From positions 2,418,001 to 2,482,000 of the forward strand of contig NZ_CP017114.1 in the NCBI RefSeq assembly GCF_001720485.1: a DNA stretch of 64,000 nt, in the 5' to 3' direction. How positions within the stretch are numbered: the stretch's first letter is position 1; each line of letters starts with the position of its first letter. Source of the stretch: Cobetia marina. Lineage in GTDB: Bacteria > Pseudomonadota > Gammaproteobacteria > Pseudomonadales > Halomonadaceae. Both the position numbers and the translations under genes were made by a program. Below, one piece after another: positions 25,675-34,434 of the stretch. Under the pieces are notes generated by a model that was not told where the DNA came from, ran no database searches, and saw only the letters and a program-made list of their open reading frames with translations.

Positions 25675-26538
25675 TCAGTCGGCGCGCTTGTCTTCGGTAT
25701 TGGTGTCGAAGTCACTCGCCGAGTGGCGTTCGATCAGCTGCTCATGCGGCTCCCCCCAGAAACGATTGACCATGCGACCACGCTTGACCGCAGGACGCTC
25801 GGCAATCGACTTGGCCCAGCGCTGCACATGGGGGTAGTCCTGCACGGAAAGGAACTCGGCAGCGTCATAGAGCTTGCCTTCGACAAGCGCGCCATACCAG
25901 GCATAGATGGCGATATCCGCGATGCTGTATTCGTCACCGGCGATATAGGCGTTGTCGGCCAGCTGACGATCCAGCACGTCCAGTTGACGCTTGGTCTCCA
26001 TCGCGAAACGGTTGATCGGATACTCCATCTTCTCCGGGGCGTAGGCATAGAAGTGGCCAAAGCCTCCACCCAGATACGGCGCGGAGCCCATCTGCCAGAA
26101 CAGCCAGTTCATGACCTCGACCCGCTTGGCCGGCTCCTTGGGGATGAGCGCGCCGAACTTGTCCGCAAGATGCAGCAGGATGGAACCGGACTCGAAGACA
26201 CGCACAGGCGTGTCGCCACTTCTATCCATCAGCGCGGGAATCTTCGAATTGGGATTGATCGCGACGAAGTCACTGCCGAACTGATCGCCATCACCGATGC
26301 GGATCGGCCAGGCATCATATTCCGCACCGGAATGTCCGAGCGCCAGCAGCTCCTCGAACATGATGGTGGCCTTCACACCGTTCGGTGTCGCCATGGAGTA
26401 GAGCTGGAAGGGATGCTCCCCGACCGGCAGCTCCTGGTCATGCGTCGGTCCGGCGATCGGCCGATTGGTGCTGGCAAACTTGCCGCCACTTTCACTTTCC
26501 CATGTCCAGACCTTGGGTGGCTGATAGCTGTCGCTCAT
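25675..26538 (-). CDS. yghU: Glutathione S-transferase, YghU type
   Basis: The product has 287 residues. The N-terminal YQPPKVWTWESESGGKFASTNRPIAGPTHD is the long extension typical of YghU, followed by a thioredoxin-like domain (LPVGEHPFQLYSMATPNGVKATIMFEELL), the cis-Pro/glutathione loop INPNSKIPALMD and FESGSILLHLADKF, and an all-helical C-terminal domain. YghU shows disulfide-bond reductase and peroxide activities with glutathione. It lies next to the Mn-responsive region, on the opposite strand, and is probably a single transcription unit. Confidence 0.92.
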   Translation of the reverse strand: MSDSYQPPKVWTWESESGGKFASTNRPIAGPTHDQELPVGEHPFQLYSMATPNGVKATIMFEELLALGHSGAEYDAWPIRIGDGDQFGSDFVAINPNSKIPALMDRSGDTPVRVFESGSILLHLADKFGALIPKEPAKRVEVMNWLFWQMGSAPYLGGGFGHFYAYAPEKMEYPINRFAMETKRQLDVLDRQLADNAYIAGDEYSIADIAIYAWYGALVEGKLYDAAEFLSVQDYPHVQRWAKSIAERPAVKRGRMVNRFWGEPHEQLIERHSASDFDTNTEDKRAD

Positions 26539-26694
26539 ACCCTTGACTCCTTGGCATTCTGTTGAAGCTTCAAGACTGCGATGGCGTCAGAAACGTCGGT
26601 GTTGTGGCGCTCTGACTCGGTAGCCCAGTTATGACGGTCAGGCGCTTGTGACACAAGGGGATGAAACGACGAAAGTTTGTTGCTAACATGCCAC

Positions 26695-26880
26695 CAGTTT
26701 TTGGGGAGTAGCCCGCTCTCGTTACCCAACGAGAGTCTCGGTTGTCAACATGGTCGGCAGGCATTGCCGTGGCACCGAGGACCCACCTATCCAGATCATG
26801 CCCATGATCGGTCAGGACAAGGTTCGGCGAGACCAATGACAGTCAGACGCTTCCGGCCGGTGGTGTCTCGCTGTTATTGA
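26695..26880 (+). ncRNA. yybP-ykoY Mn2+ riboswitch upstream of mntP
   Basis: The conserved core is present: GGGGAGTA (26703-26710), a strong hairpin CTCTCGTT / AACGAGAG (26716-26723, 26728-26735), then GTTGTCAACATGGTCGG and finally TCGGCGAGACC (26824-26834). These match the yybP-ykoY aptamer, which turns on Mn2+ exporters. The gene downstream is mntP. The expression platform shows two alternative pairings: GCGAGAC (26827-26833) with GTCTCGC (26865-26871), and TTCCGGCCGGT (26851-26861) with the ribosome-site region ACCGGCCTGGAA (26887-26898). Confidence 0.88.
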
Positions 26881-26909
26881 CTCGTAACCGGCCTGGAACT
26901 TCCTGACAC

Positions 26910-27479
26910 ATGCCTTTGCTATCGACATTCCTGCTCGCCTTTTCCATGTCCTGCGACGCCTTCGCTGCTGCCTTGTGCAAGGGTGCGGCCATTCGACGGC
27001 CGTCCCTGAAAGATGCCCTGCGCATCGGCCTCATCTTTGGCGTCATCGAAGCCATCACCCCCATGATCGGGTGGCTGATCGGTCGCTCATTGGCCGTCTA
27101 CGTCGAACAGTGGGACCACTGGATCGCCTTCGCTCTGCTGTTGCTGCTCGGTCTCCACATGATTCATGAGGGGCTCTCCAAGGACGAGGAAGATGAGGAT
27201 TGCAGCACGCCGCAATCGTTGCCCCGCCTGATGCTGACTGGCCTTTCCACCAGCATCGATGCCATGGCCGTCGGTGCCGGGCTTGCCTTTGCTGGCGTGA
27301 ATATCATCACCACTGCGCTGGCGATCGGCACCGCCACCTTCGTGATGGCCACCAGCGGTGTGATGCTCGGGGGCGTATTGGGCAAGATGGTCGGCAAGCG
27401 CGCGGAAATCATCGGTGGCCTGGTGTTGATCGGCATCGGCACGACCATCCTGCTGGAACACACCGGCTATCTTGGCTAA
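26910..27479 (+). CDS. mntP: Manganese efflux pump MntP
   Basis: The product has 189 residues and six membrane helices in two halves. It opens [25 protein letters not shown], with the conserved Asp in the DAFA motif; the second half has [18 protein letters not shown]. Both are metal-pathway signatures of the MntP (YebN) family, which exports Mn2+. The Mn2+ riboswitch directly upstream gives a consistent regulatory logic: high Mn2+ turns on export. A strong terminator follows. Confidence 0.97.
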   Translation: MPLLSTFLLAFSMSCDAFAAALCKGAAIRRPSLKDALRIGLIFGVIEAITPMIGWLIGRSLAVYVEQWDHWIAFALLLLLGLHMIHEGLSKDEEDEDCSTPQSLPRLMLTGLSTSIDAMAVGAGLAFAGVNIITTALAIGTATFVMATSGVMLGGVLGKMVGKRAEIIGGLVLIGIGTTILLEHTGYLG

Positions 27480-27493
27480 GGCTTTCCCCAGCA

Positions 27494-27524
27494 GGCCAGA
27501 GCCCCCAGCAAGGGGGCTCTGGCC
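27494..27524. terminator. Hairpin after mntP
   Basis: A perfect 13-bp stem GGCCAGAGCCCCC / GGGGGCTCTGGCC with a 5-base loop lies at 27494-27506 and 27512-27524. There is no T-tract, but the stem is very strong. Confidence 0.65.
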
Positions 27525-27662
27525 CGACCAGTCCCTGCCCCTGGCGATGGATGCATCTCCGCGTTCCGCCAAGGGTCCCTTGAAAACCCTGACAATGGCG
27601 TCATTCAAGAGGGACATGTGGCGTATCGCACATCTTGATATCCAACAGGGGAGCCAGATTGC

Positions 27663-28202
27663 ATGTATACACGCAAGCTTCATCCAGGTAGTGAATTTCC
27701 GGCCATCCAGGTCCAGCGCCACGATGGCGAAACCCTGACGCTCGGCAAGCCCCAGGGCGAGCATGATTGGCAACTGGTGGTCGTCTATCGCGGCAAGCAT
27801 TGCCCGATCTGCACCAAGTTCCTCAACAAGCTGACGGAATATCGTGAGCGCTTCAGCGCACAAGGCGTGGATCTCGTCGCCGTCTCTGCCGACAGCCAGC
27901 AGCAGCTGAACGAGCACCTCGAATCTCTGGATCTCAATTTCCCGATTGCCGGTGGCCTGACGGTAGAGCAGATGGAAACGCTGGGGCTGTTCATCTCCAC
28001 GCCACGCAGCGAGAAGGAAACCGATCACGATTTCCCGGAGCCGGCCTTCTTCATCGTCAATGGCGAAGGCAAGGTCCAGATCGAAGAAGTCGCCAATGCG
28101 CCCTTCGTACGTCCTGACCTGGACACGCTCATCGGGGGTATCGAGTTCATCCGCAAGCCGGACAACCACTACCCGATTCGCGGCACCCGCGATTACGGCT
28201 GA
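27663..28202 (+). CDS. Redoxin/AhpC-TSA family thioredoxin-fold protein
   Basis: The product has 179 residues. The ATG at 27663 follows GGGGAGCC. The thioredoxin fold has RGKHCPICTKFLNKL, a CxxC motif in the peroxiredoxin-like position, and the usual LVAVSADSQQQL and FIVNGEGKVQI segments. It would reduce peroxides or act as a thiol reductase. No periplasmic signal is visible, so it is cytoplasmic. It is transcribed alone between two terminators. Confidence 0.85.
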   Translation: MYTRKLHPGSEFPAIQVQRHDGETLTLGKPQGEHDWQLVVVYRGKHCPICTKFLNKLTEYRERFSAQGVDLVAVSADSQQQLNEHLESLDLNFPIAGGLTVEQMETLGLFISTPRSEKETDHDFPEPAFFIVNGEGKVQIEEVANAPFVRPDLDTLIGGIEFIRKPDNHYPIRGTRDYG

Positions 28203-28228
28203 ACCTTTCAGGGTTCAGGTCGCGCAGG

Positions 28229-28267
28229 AAAGACGCCCCGCAGCCTTGGTGCTGCGGGGCGGCTTTG
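28229..28267 (+). terminator. Terminator after the redoxin gene
   Basis: A 10-bp GC stem GCCCCGCAGC / GCTGCGGGGC (28235-28244, 28251-28260) is followed by GGCTTTGT. Confidence 0.75.
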
Positions 28268-28572
28268 TATCAGGGCCTTCAAACCTGCCCTGTATCGTTG
28301 ATCACTCTTTCCTCTTTCTTTCGGCTTCCTTTCGGCTTCCTTTCACCACTCCCTCCTTCCCCCTCCCTTCTTTGATCATCCCGCTCTTACCTCAATCTGT
28401 CCTTGCCTCACTTCGCCTGACAAGCCAGAAACGCACCTCGAATAGAAAGCACGAAAAAATCTTGATCCCGTGACATCCAGACGGGAAAGGCCAGCGTTAT
28501 GAGCAGTGCAAGGGAGACAACGACACACCTGCAACCGCTAGCTGAACCTTATCTGTCTACGGAGTCGTCAAG
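28268..28572. promoter_or_regulatory. Intergenic region with a long pyrimidine-rich tract
   Basis: This gene-free stretch has a strongly C/T-biased segment on the plus strand (about 28303-28373), including two copies of TTTCGGCTTCC. The promoter of the DUF3455 gene must lie in the remaining ~150 bases; I see no clear boxes. Confidence 0.5.
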
Positions 28573-29088
28573 ATGAAAACAATCGCCTGTATCTCTGGTA
28601 TTTTCGCTGCCCTCGCATTGAGCCCGATGGCTCAAGCCATGGAAGTTCCCGAAAGCGTCACGGTGCCGAAAGGCAATGACGTCGCCATGGAAACCGTTGG
28701 CGTCGGCAAGATCAAATGGGCCTGTGAAGCAAAGGATGATGGCACCATGGGCTGGGTCTTCAAGGGTCCGGATGCCGCGCTGAATGATGCTGATGGCAAG
28801 CAGGTCGGCAAATACTATGGTCCGCCCGCCACCTGGGAATCCATGGATGGCTCCAAGATCACCGGCACACAGCTGGCGGTAGAGCCCAACGGCAAGGGCA
28901 ATATTCCGCTGCAGCTGGTCGAGGCCAATCCGGCCGAAGGTGAAGGGCATATGCAGGGCGTCACCTATGTGCAGCGCCTCAATACCCAGGGCGGTGCCGC
29001 TCCTGACATGGCCTGTGATGATGCCCACAAGGACAAGGTCGAAATCGTGATGTACCAGGCCGATTATCTGTTCTACAAGGCCATGTAA
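28573..29088 (+). CDS. DUF3455 secreted protein
   Basis: The product has 171 residues. The signal peptide ends AQA before MEVPESVTVPKGNDV. The rest matches DUF3455, which is beta-rich with conserved KWACEAKDDGTMGWVFKGPDA and KYYGPPATWES. The function of the family is unknown; it is typically periplasmic. The gene is single, flanked by a long pyrimidine-rich region upstream and a hairpin terminator downstream. Confidence 0.85.
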   Translation: MKTIACISGIFAALALSPMAQAMEVPESVTVPKGNDVAMETVGVGKIKWACEAKDDGTMGWVFKGPDAALNDADGKQVGKYYGPPATWESMDGSKITGTQLAVEPNGKGNIPLQLVEANPAEGEGHMQGVTYVQRLNTQGGAAPDMACDDAHKDKVEIVMYQADYLFYKAM

Positions 29089-29168
29089 TCTTGAGCCAGA
29101 GATAAAGAAGATTCACCACTCGATGTCGTGTGACAGAGCGCATTGACACAGGGAAGGTGAGATCATGA

Positions 29169-29202
29169 AAAGCCCCGACATGCAGAAGCATGTCGGGGCT
29201 TT
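29169..29202. terminator. Terminator after the DUF3455 gene
   Basis: A perfect 15-bp stem (29169-29183, 29188-29202) with an AGAA loop and flanking A/T runs. Confidence 0.8.
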
Positions 29203-29372
29203 GTCGTCATCAATCCCGACAGGAGATGGATGATTCCGGCTGAATTTTTTGATCAGTCCCGTCTGGCGACAACGGCGCCATGGCGAAGACAGACAGTCTG
29301 CCATTCAAGTGCAAAAGCCGTGAGTCTGATTCTCCCGGGCAGTGAGAAAGCTTCTGAGCCGGCGAGCTGCCG

Positions 29373-30410
29373 TCAGACCAGCGCCAGCATCGTATAGGGC
29401 GCTTCACAGGAATGGCGCTCGTCGCGTTCATCCACACTGCCCAGCTCGTGGTTGCGATCATTGTCATAGACCACGAAGAGCCGTTCGCGATCCAGTACCG
29501 CAAGCCCTTCTGCCTTGTGCTCGAACTCCAGCACACGGCCATCCTCATGCGTCACCAGCGTCGGAGGTTTCCCGGCGTGGAAGTCCGCCAGCGACAGCAC
29601 CCACAGATATCCCCCGATCACCTCCTCACTGCCCTGCTCGGTCTCGAAGCTGGTCACCAGATAGAGGCGTGCGTGATAGGGGTCATATTCCAGGCTAGAA
29701 AGACCACACTCGTGATCCACGCCGTCATACTCGGCCGGGTCGAAGGCATAGACGTCGTGAAGCTCCTCAATGAACTCGATGTTGTCGCTGTCGGTCATGG
29801 CATAACGCGCCCCGATGACCCGACGCACATACGCGAAATCATCATGCGAATTGCCTTGTTCCCGCACCCCGAACAGGATCAGACCATCGCCCCTGTCACT
29901 CGGCACGACCGCCAGACCTTCGATCTTGTAGTACGGCTGGCCAATGGCCGCTTCCAGCTTCTGACGAAATTCCAGTGAGCCCTCGACCCCATCACGTGGG
30001 TCCGGGTCGACCACCTGTACCTTGTCGGGTTCGCCCAGCGGCCAGATCAACAGGTGGTTGTAGGCATTCAGGGCATGGCTCTCGCTGTCGATGCGATCAA
30101 ACCCGGTAGTCGCCAACATGTGACGCCCATCGGTGGTCAGCGCGAAGTCTTCATACTTGACCGCCTGACGAATCAGCGGGGTGGTCAGATACTCAAGCTG
30201 GCTATCATCCGGCCCGCTGGAATCCAACGGCAATGAAAAGACGGCTGAACGCCCCTCGCCCGGAATCGGTTTGTCACTCGCCATCAACAACCGCTCACCG
30301 TCATAGGCCACGGCGGAAATCTCGGCATTCACCAGCTTGCCATCCTCATCCTTCAAGCCTGCCGGAAAACAATGGATCGTGCCCTGTTGCGTGATACGTA
30401 CCTTCGCCAT
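29373..30410 (-). CDS. Conserved protein of unknown function, probable beta-propeller
   Basis: The product has 345 residues, starting MAKVRITQQGTIHCFPAGLKDEDG; the upstream in-frame extension lacks a ribosome site. I do not recognise the family. The chain has many repeated short beta segments (AVAYDGERLLMASDK, FALTTDGRHMLATTGFD, LAVVPSDRGDGLILFGV, FEHKAEGLAVLDRERLFVVYDND), suggesting a beta-propeller of the phytase-like or esterase-like kind, without secretion signal. It lies 102 bases after an XRE-cupin regulator gene on the same strand and may be cotranscribed with it. Confidence 0.7.
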   Translation of the reverse strand: MAKVRITQQGTIHCFPAGLKDEDGKLVNAEISAVAYDGERLLMASDKPIPGEGRSAVFSLPLDSSGPDDSQLEYLTTPLIRQAVKYEDFALTTDGRHMLATTGFDRIDSESHALNAYNHLLIWPLGEPDKVQVVDPDPRDGVEGSLEFRQKLEAAIGQPYYKIEGLAVVPSDRGDGLILFGVREQGNSHDDFAYVRRVIGARYAMTDSDNIEFIEELHDVYAFDPAEYDGVDHECGLSSLEYDPYHARLYLVTSFETEQGSEEVIGGYLWVLSLADFHAGKPPTLVTHEDGRVLEFEHKAEGLAVLDRERLFVVYDNDRNHELGSVDERDERHSCEAPYTMLALV

Positions 30411-30512
30411 CCGTTGCTCCTCGAAACGAAACATCATGACAATGGGACAGGCCATGCAGGATTGAGTTCGGGGCGAATACTGCAAGCTTGAGAGGACATG
30501 GCCCGGCAGCAA

Positions 30513-31085
30513 TCAATGCATCACATTGCGAATGAAGCGCAGCATGTCAGTGCCGGTGTTGCGGTAGGCATAAGCCTGGTCACTGGGATAGACATGAAAA
30601 TCGCCGGCGCGAATGACGATGTCCTCGCGTTCCAGCGTCAATGTCAGCTCTCCCTGGGTGACCACCAGCATCTCGTGCCAGCCGGCATCATCCGGGGCGG
30701 AGTCGTAACGCTCACCGGGGGCCAGAGTCCAGCTCCATAACTCGACTTCCTGTGTGGCCGGCTTGCTGGCCAGCAGTACGGCTCGGCTCTCTGGTGCCTT
30801 CCCGACCCAGGCCACCTCATTGATACGTGCCGAATCCTCGCTTTCCGGCGGCTGCACCAGCGCGTAGAAGAGCACCCCGAGCGCCTCGGCGAGCTTGTCG
30901 AGCGTGCCGAGGCTCACATTGACGTCACCCTTCTCGATGTTCACCAGCATCCGCCGACTGATCTCAGCCTGATCCGCGAGTGCCTGCTGGCTCAGCTCGG
31001 CCGCCAGCCGCAGGCGGCGGACGTTGGCCGCGACGTGAACCAGTACATCAGGTCTCTGATTTTCGTTGTGCAATATAATGCGCAT
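30513..31085 (-). CDS. XRE family regulator with C-terminal cupin
   Basis: The product has 190 residues. An XRE helix-turn-helix (~residues 20-75: NVRRLRLAAELSQQALADQAEISRRMLVNIEKGDVNVSLGTLDKLAEAL) is fused to a small cupin barrel (GWHEMLVVTQGELTLTLEREDIVIRAGDFHVYPSDQAYAYRNTG). This architecture senses small metabolites. It is divergent to rhtA (start 31231), which makes rhtA the likely target. Known relatives next to EamA or LysE exporters respond to amino acids; the ligand here is inferred. Confidence 0.88.
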   Translation of the reverse strand: MRIILHNENQRPDVLVHVAANVRRLRLAAELSQQALADQAEISRRMLVNIEKGDVNVSLGTLDKLAEALGVLFYALVQPPESEDSARINEVAWVGKAPESRAVLLASKPATQEVELWSWTLAPGERYDSAPDDAGWHEMLVVTQGELTLTLEREDIVIRAGDFHVYPSDQAYAYRNTGTDMLRFIRNVMH

Positions 31086-31230
31086 CCGTACAATCTTGCC
31101 GACGACGAGGAAGTGGGGGCATAACGCCCGGCCCGCCTCCTCCCTTGCTACCTCATTGTCCACGAATCATGCCGCATGTGTTGCTGACTGACCATGCCCA
31201 TCACCCACTGGATCACTCAAGGAGACCCCC

Positions 31231-32124
31231 ATGTCCGTTGCTGTCGCAGCCTCCTCTTCTCGTCTGTGGCCCGTCGCCATGCTGCTGGTCGCCATGTGCT
31301 CGATCCAGAGCGGTGCTTCGCTGGCCACTTCCCTGTTCCCGATGATCGGCGCGGCGGGCGCGACGGCGATTCGTCTGATCATCGCCTCCGTTCTGCTGCT
31401 GGCCATTCTGCGCCCATGGCGCAAGGCAGTGACACGCAAGGCCTGGAAGTCCATCACCCTCTATGGCGTGGCGCTGGGCGTGATGAACCTGCTGTTCTAC
31501 CAGGCCCTCAAGACGGTGCCGCTGGGTATCGCCGTGGCACTCGAATTCACCGGCCCGCTGGCCGTGGCATTGTTGAGCTCGCGTCGTTGGCTCGACCTGG
31601 GCTGGGTCGCGCTGGCCATCATCGGACTGGTACTGCTGTTGTTGCTGGGTGAGGACACCGCCGCGCCGATCGATCCCGCCGGAGCCGCCTTCGCCCTCGG
31701 CGCCGGCGTGTGCTGGGCGCTCTACATCCTGTTCGGCCAGAAGGCCGGGGCAGGCAACGGTACTCAGAGTGCTGCGTTGGGCATCACGATCGCGGCGGTG
31801 GTGGTCGCACCCATCGGCGTGATGGAGGCGGGCAGCGCCATGTTCTCACTCGAGATATTGCCGCTGGCCTTGGCCGTCGCCGTGCTCTCGACCGCCCTGC
31901 CCTATACGCTCGAGATGATCGCTCTACCGCGCCTGCCCACCCATACCTTCGGCACCCTGATGAGTCTGGAGCCGGCCGTGGCGGCGCTGTCCGGGCTACT
32001 GTTCCTCGGCCAGACACTGGGCCTACTTCAATGGCTTGCCATTGGACTGGTGATCACCGCCTCGGTTGGCACGACGCTGACCGGTCGCCGCACGGACGTC
32101 TTCGACGCCCCGATACCGGACTGA
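31231..32124 (+). CDS. rhtA: RhtA-like threonine/homoserine exporter (EamA family)
   Basis: The product has 297 residues and ten membrane helices in two EamA repeats. It contains IQSGASLATSLFPMIGAAGATAIRL and YQALKTVPLGIAVALEFTGPLAVAL, characteristic of RhtA. RhtA exports threonine and homoserine with the proton gradient. The XRE-cupin regulator is divergent from it, with a 145-base gap. Substrate is inferred from family closeness, so the name is moderately secure. Confidence 0.88.
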   Translation: MSVAVAASSSRLWPVAMLLVAMCSIQSGASLATSLFPMIGAAGATAIRLIIASVLLLAILRPWRKAVTRKAWKSITLYGVALGVMNLLFYQALKTVPLGIAVALEFTGPLAVALLSSRRWLDLGWVALAIIGLVLLLLLGEDTAAPIDPAGAAFALGAGVCWALYILFGQKAGAGNGTQSAALGITIAAVVVAPIGVMEAGSAMFSLEILPLALAVAVLSTALPYTLEMIALPRLPTHTFGTLMSLEPAVAALSGLLFLGQTLGLLQWLAIGLVITASVGTTLTGRRTDVFDAPIPD

Positions 32125-32213
32125 ACAACGTGTGAGTCATGGTCGTTTCTCATGGCCCAGCGTGGTATATCGTTCTTTCCTTCATCACGTCCCATGAAAG
32201 CAGGAGGCAGCCG

Positions 32214-32753
32214 ATGACCTTGCAGCGTTCACCGTCCTCACCCCCCACCGCCCTGCGCGCCACCGTGCAGATGGGAATCTGGTTCGGGCTGAGCTTTCTC
32301 ACTGCCGCCATCGGTGCACTGGCTTCGGTAGATGCCAAGGCCTTCTACGCAAGCCTCACCCAGCCGGCATGGGCACCTCCGGCAGGCGCCTTCGGACCAG
32401 TCTGGACGGCGCTCTTCGTGATGATGGCACTCGCCGCCTGGCGGGTCGCGCGCGACGGTCTGCATGCCAGCAACGGTTTCCGCTCGCGCCATCGTCTGGC
32501 GCTCGGACTCTTCGTGGTGCAACTGATCGTCAATGCCCTGTGGAGCTGGCTGTTCTTTGCTTGGCATCTCGGTCAGGCGGCCTTCATCGATGTGCTGGTG
32601 CTGTGGACGCTGATCGCCATCACCATGTTCACTTTCTGGCGCATCAATCGCTTCGCCGGGCTGTTGATGCTGCCCTATCTGGCATGGGTGACGCTGGCCA
32701 GTGCGCTGACCTGGTCCGTCTGGCAAGCCAATCCCGCCTTGCTGGGGAGCTGA
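32214..32753 (+). CDS. tspO: TspO/MBR family membrane protein
   Basis: The product has 179 residues. ATG 32214 follows AGGAGG at 32202; an upstream in-frame start adds a non-hydrophobic segment. Five helices are visible, with the TspO signature LTQPAWAPPAGAFGPVWTALF and tryptophan-rich NALWSWLFFAWHLGQAAFIDVL. TspO binds tetrapyrroles and tunes responses to oxygen, light or stress. It is 90 bases after rhtA and may be on the same transcript, ended by a very long hairpin. Confidence 0.92.
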   Translation: MTLQRSPSSPPTALRATVQMGIWFGLSFLTAAIGALASVDAKAFYASLTQPAWAPPAGAFGPVWTALFVMMALAAWRVARDGLHASNGFRSRHRLALGLFVVQLIVNALWSWLFFAWHLGQAAFIDVLVLWTLIAITMFTFWRINRFAGLLMLPYLAWVTLASALTWSVWQANPALLGS

Positions 32754-32795
32754 GCGCTGCGCACCGTGAGCCTCTCGCCCTGACGAACACACCAG

Positions 32796-32850
32796 ATACG
32801 CCAACGCCCGGCCGACACTCTGCAGGAGTCTCGGCCGGGCGTTGGCGTAT
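32796..32850. terminator. Very long bidirectional hairpin after tspO
   Basis: Arms at 32796-32815 and 32831-32850 pair perfectly over 20 bp. The 15-base loop has its own inner dyad (ACTC / GAGT). It lies between tspO and the convergent ABC gene. Confidence 0.8.
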
Positions 32851-32916
32851 GAAGCACTGTCTTTTGAATCGTCCTCTTGCTGTCGCGACCCTGCCGCCAT
32901 GGGCTCTGATGAGTGA

Positions 32917-34434
32917 TCAGAGCTGCTGACGCGCCTTCAAGCGACCTTCCTCCACCACCAGCACGCGATCCGCGACCTTGCGCAGCAGCGCCGCATCATG
33001 ACTGACCAGCACCAGCGCCGTACCCTGCTCCCGCACCATCTTCACCATGCAGGCGATCACCTCCTGCTGGACCAGCGGATCGAGGCGTGAGGTCGGCTCA
33101 TCGGCGAACACGAAGCGCGGCTTGATCAGCATCAGACGCAACAGCGCGAAACGCTGCAGCTCGCCACCCGAGACCTGTCCCGGCAGACGCGAGAGCAATT
33201 CCGGCGCCAGGCTCAGTTGCGCCATCAGCTGCGCAAGCTGGCTGTCATCGAGACGATGGCGTGCACTGAGATCCTTCAGCAGGCGGCCCAGTGTCCGGCG
33301 TGGCGGGAAGGTCGCCACGGGGTCCTGATAGAGCTTCTGATACTCAAGCATCTCGGCGCTGCGCACCACTTTCCCTGAATACGGAGCCAGCAGGCCGAGC
33401 AGCGCATCCCCCAGCGATGACTTGCCGCAACCTGACGCGCCCTGGATGCCGATGATCTCACCGCCCTTCACGCTGAGCTCCACGTCACGCAGCAGCGAGG
33501 TGCCCCCGCGCGCGATGGTCAGATTCTCGGCGCGGAGGATGGTATCGCCTGCCGCCTTGCCATCACGGCTTGCACTGTCCGCTGCCGGCTTGAAGGCGGC
33601 CTCCGGCCAGGCCTGCGGCGCGGCATTCACCAGGCGCTGGGTATAGGCATGTGTCGGCGCGGCCAGCACGTCACGCGTCGCGCCCTGCTCGATCACTTCG
33701 CCCTTGCGTACCACCATCAGGCGGCCGCCGATCTGGTGCGCCAGCGCCATGTCATGGGTGATGACCATCAAGCCGGCACGCGGTGTCTCGGCCAGTGACT
33801 TGAGCAGCAGCTCGCCGATCTCGCTGACGCGGGCGGCGTCCAGCCCCTTGGTCGGCTCGTCGGCGATCAACAGCGGCGCGCCGCCGGCGCGGGCGGCCGC
33901 GAAGGCCACACGTTGCGCCATGCCGCCGGACAGCTTGCCCGGCAACTGCTCGCTGGCGGCAGCGACGCCGAGCTGCTCCAGGTCACTGCGCGCGGCCCCA
34001 TGAGAGGCCTGCGCCGAACGCCTCGCGACCAGACGATATGCCTCACTGACCTGACGAATCACCTTCATCAGCGGGTCCAGCGCCAGCCAGGGCTCCTGGG
34101 GCAATACCGCCAGGCGGCGACCCCAGAGCGGGCGACGATTCTCTGGCGTGTGCAGAGGATATTGCTCGCCGTCGAGCCACAGGCTGCCGGAGGCCACAAG
34201 CTCCGGAGGCAGCGTGCCCAGCAGGGCCTGAGCCAGCAGACTCTTGCCGGACCCCGTCTCACCGATCACCACTAGTGGCTCGCCCGCCTTGAGCGCAAGC
34301 GAGACAGGCGCCAGCAGCGCCGTCTGCGCGCCCTGAACCCGCACGCTCACGTCCTCGGCGCTAAGCACCGCATCATCCGTCGTTACCCCATGCTGCGAAT
34401 GAGAGGCAGGCGTGGTCATTGTCGCGACATTCAT
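32917..34434 (-). CDS. Dual-domain ABC transporter ATP-binding protein (Opp/Nik type)
   Basis: The product has 505 residues with two fused ATPase cassettes, like YejF. Cassette 1 has Walker A GETGSGKS (~58-65), signature LSGGMAQRVAFAAA and Walker B LLIADEPTKG; cassette 2 has GASGCGKSSLGD (~333-340), VSGGELQRFALLR and FVFADEPTSRLD. It energises import for the two permeases that precede it. It is the last gene of a four-gene operon whose genes overlap by 4, 4 and 13 bases. A Zur-box-like dyad precedes the operon, pointing to zinc-related import. Confidence 0.92.
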   Translation of the reverse strand: MNVATMTTPASHSQHGVTTDDAVLSAEDVSVRVQGAQTALLAPVSLALKAGEPLVVIGETGSGKSLLAQALLGTLPPELVASGSLWLDGEQYPLHTPENRRPLWGRRLAVLPQEPWLALDPLMKVIRQVSEAYRLVARRSAQASHGAARSDLEQLGVAAASEQLPGKLSGGMAQRVAFAAARAGGAPLLIADEPTKGLDAARVSEIGELLLKSLAETPRAGLMVITHDMALAHQIGGRLMVVRKGEVIEQGATRDVLAAPTHAYTQRLVNAAPQAWPEAAFKPAADSASRDGKAAGDTILRAENLTIARGGTSLLRDVELSVKGGEIIGIQGASGCGKSSLGDALLGLLAPYSGKVVRSAEMLEYQKLYQDPVATFPPRRTLGRLLKDLSARHRLDDSQLAQLMAQLSLAPELLSRLPGQVSGGELQRFALLRLMLIKPRFVFADEPTSRLDPLVQQEVIACMVKMVREQGTALVLVSHDAALLRKVADRVLVVEEGRLKARQQL

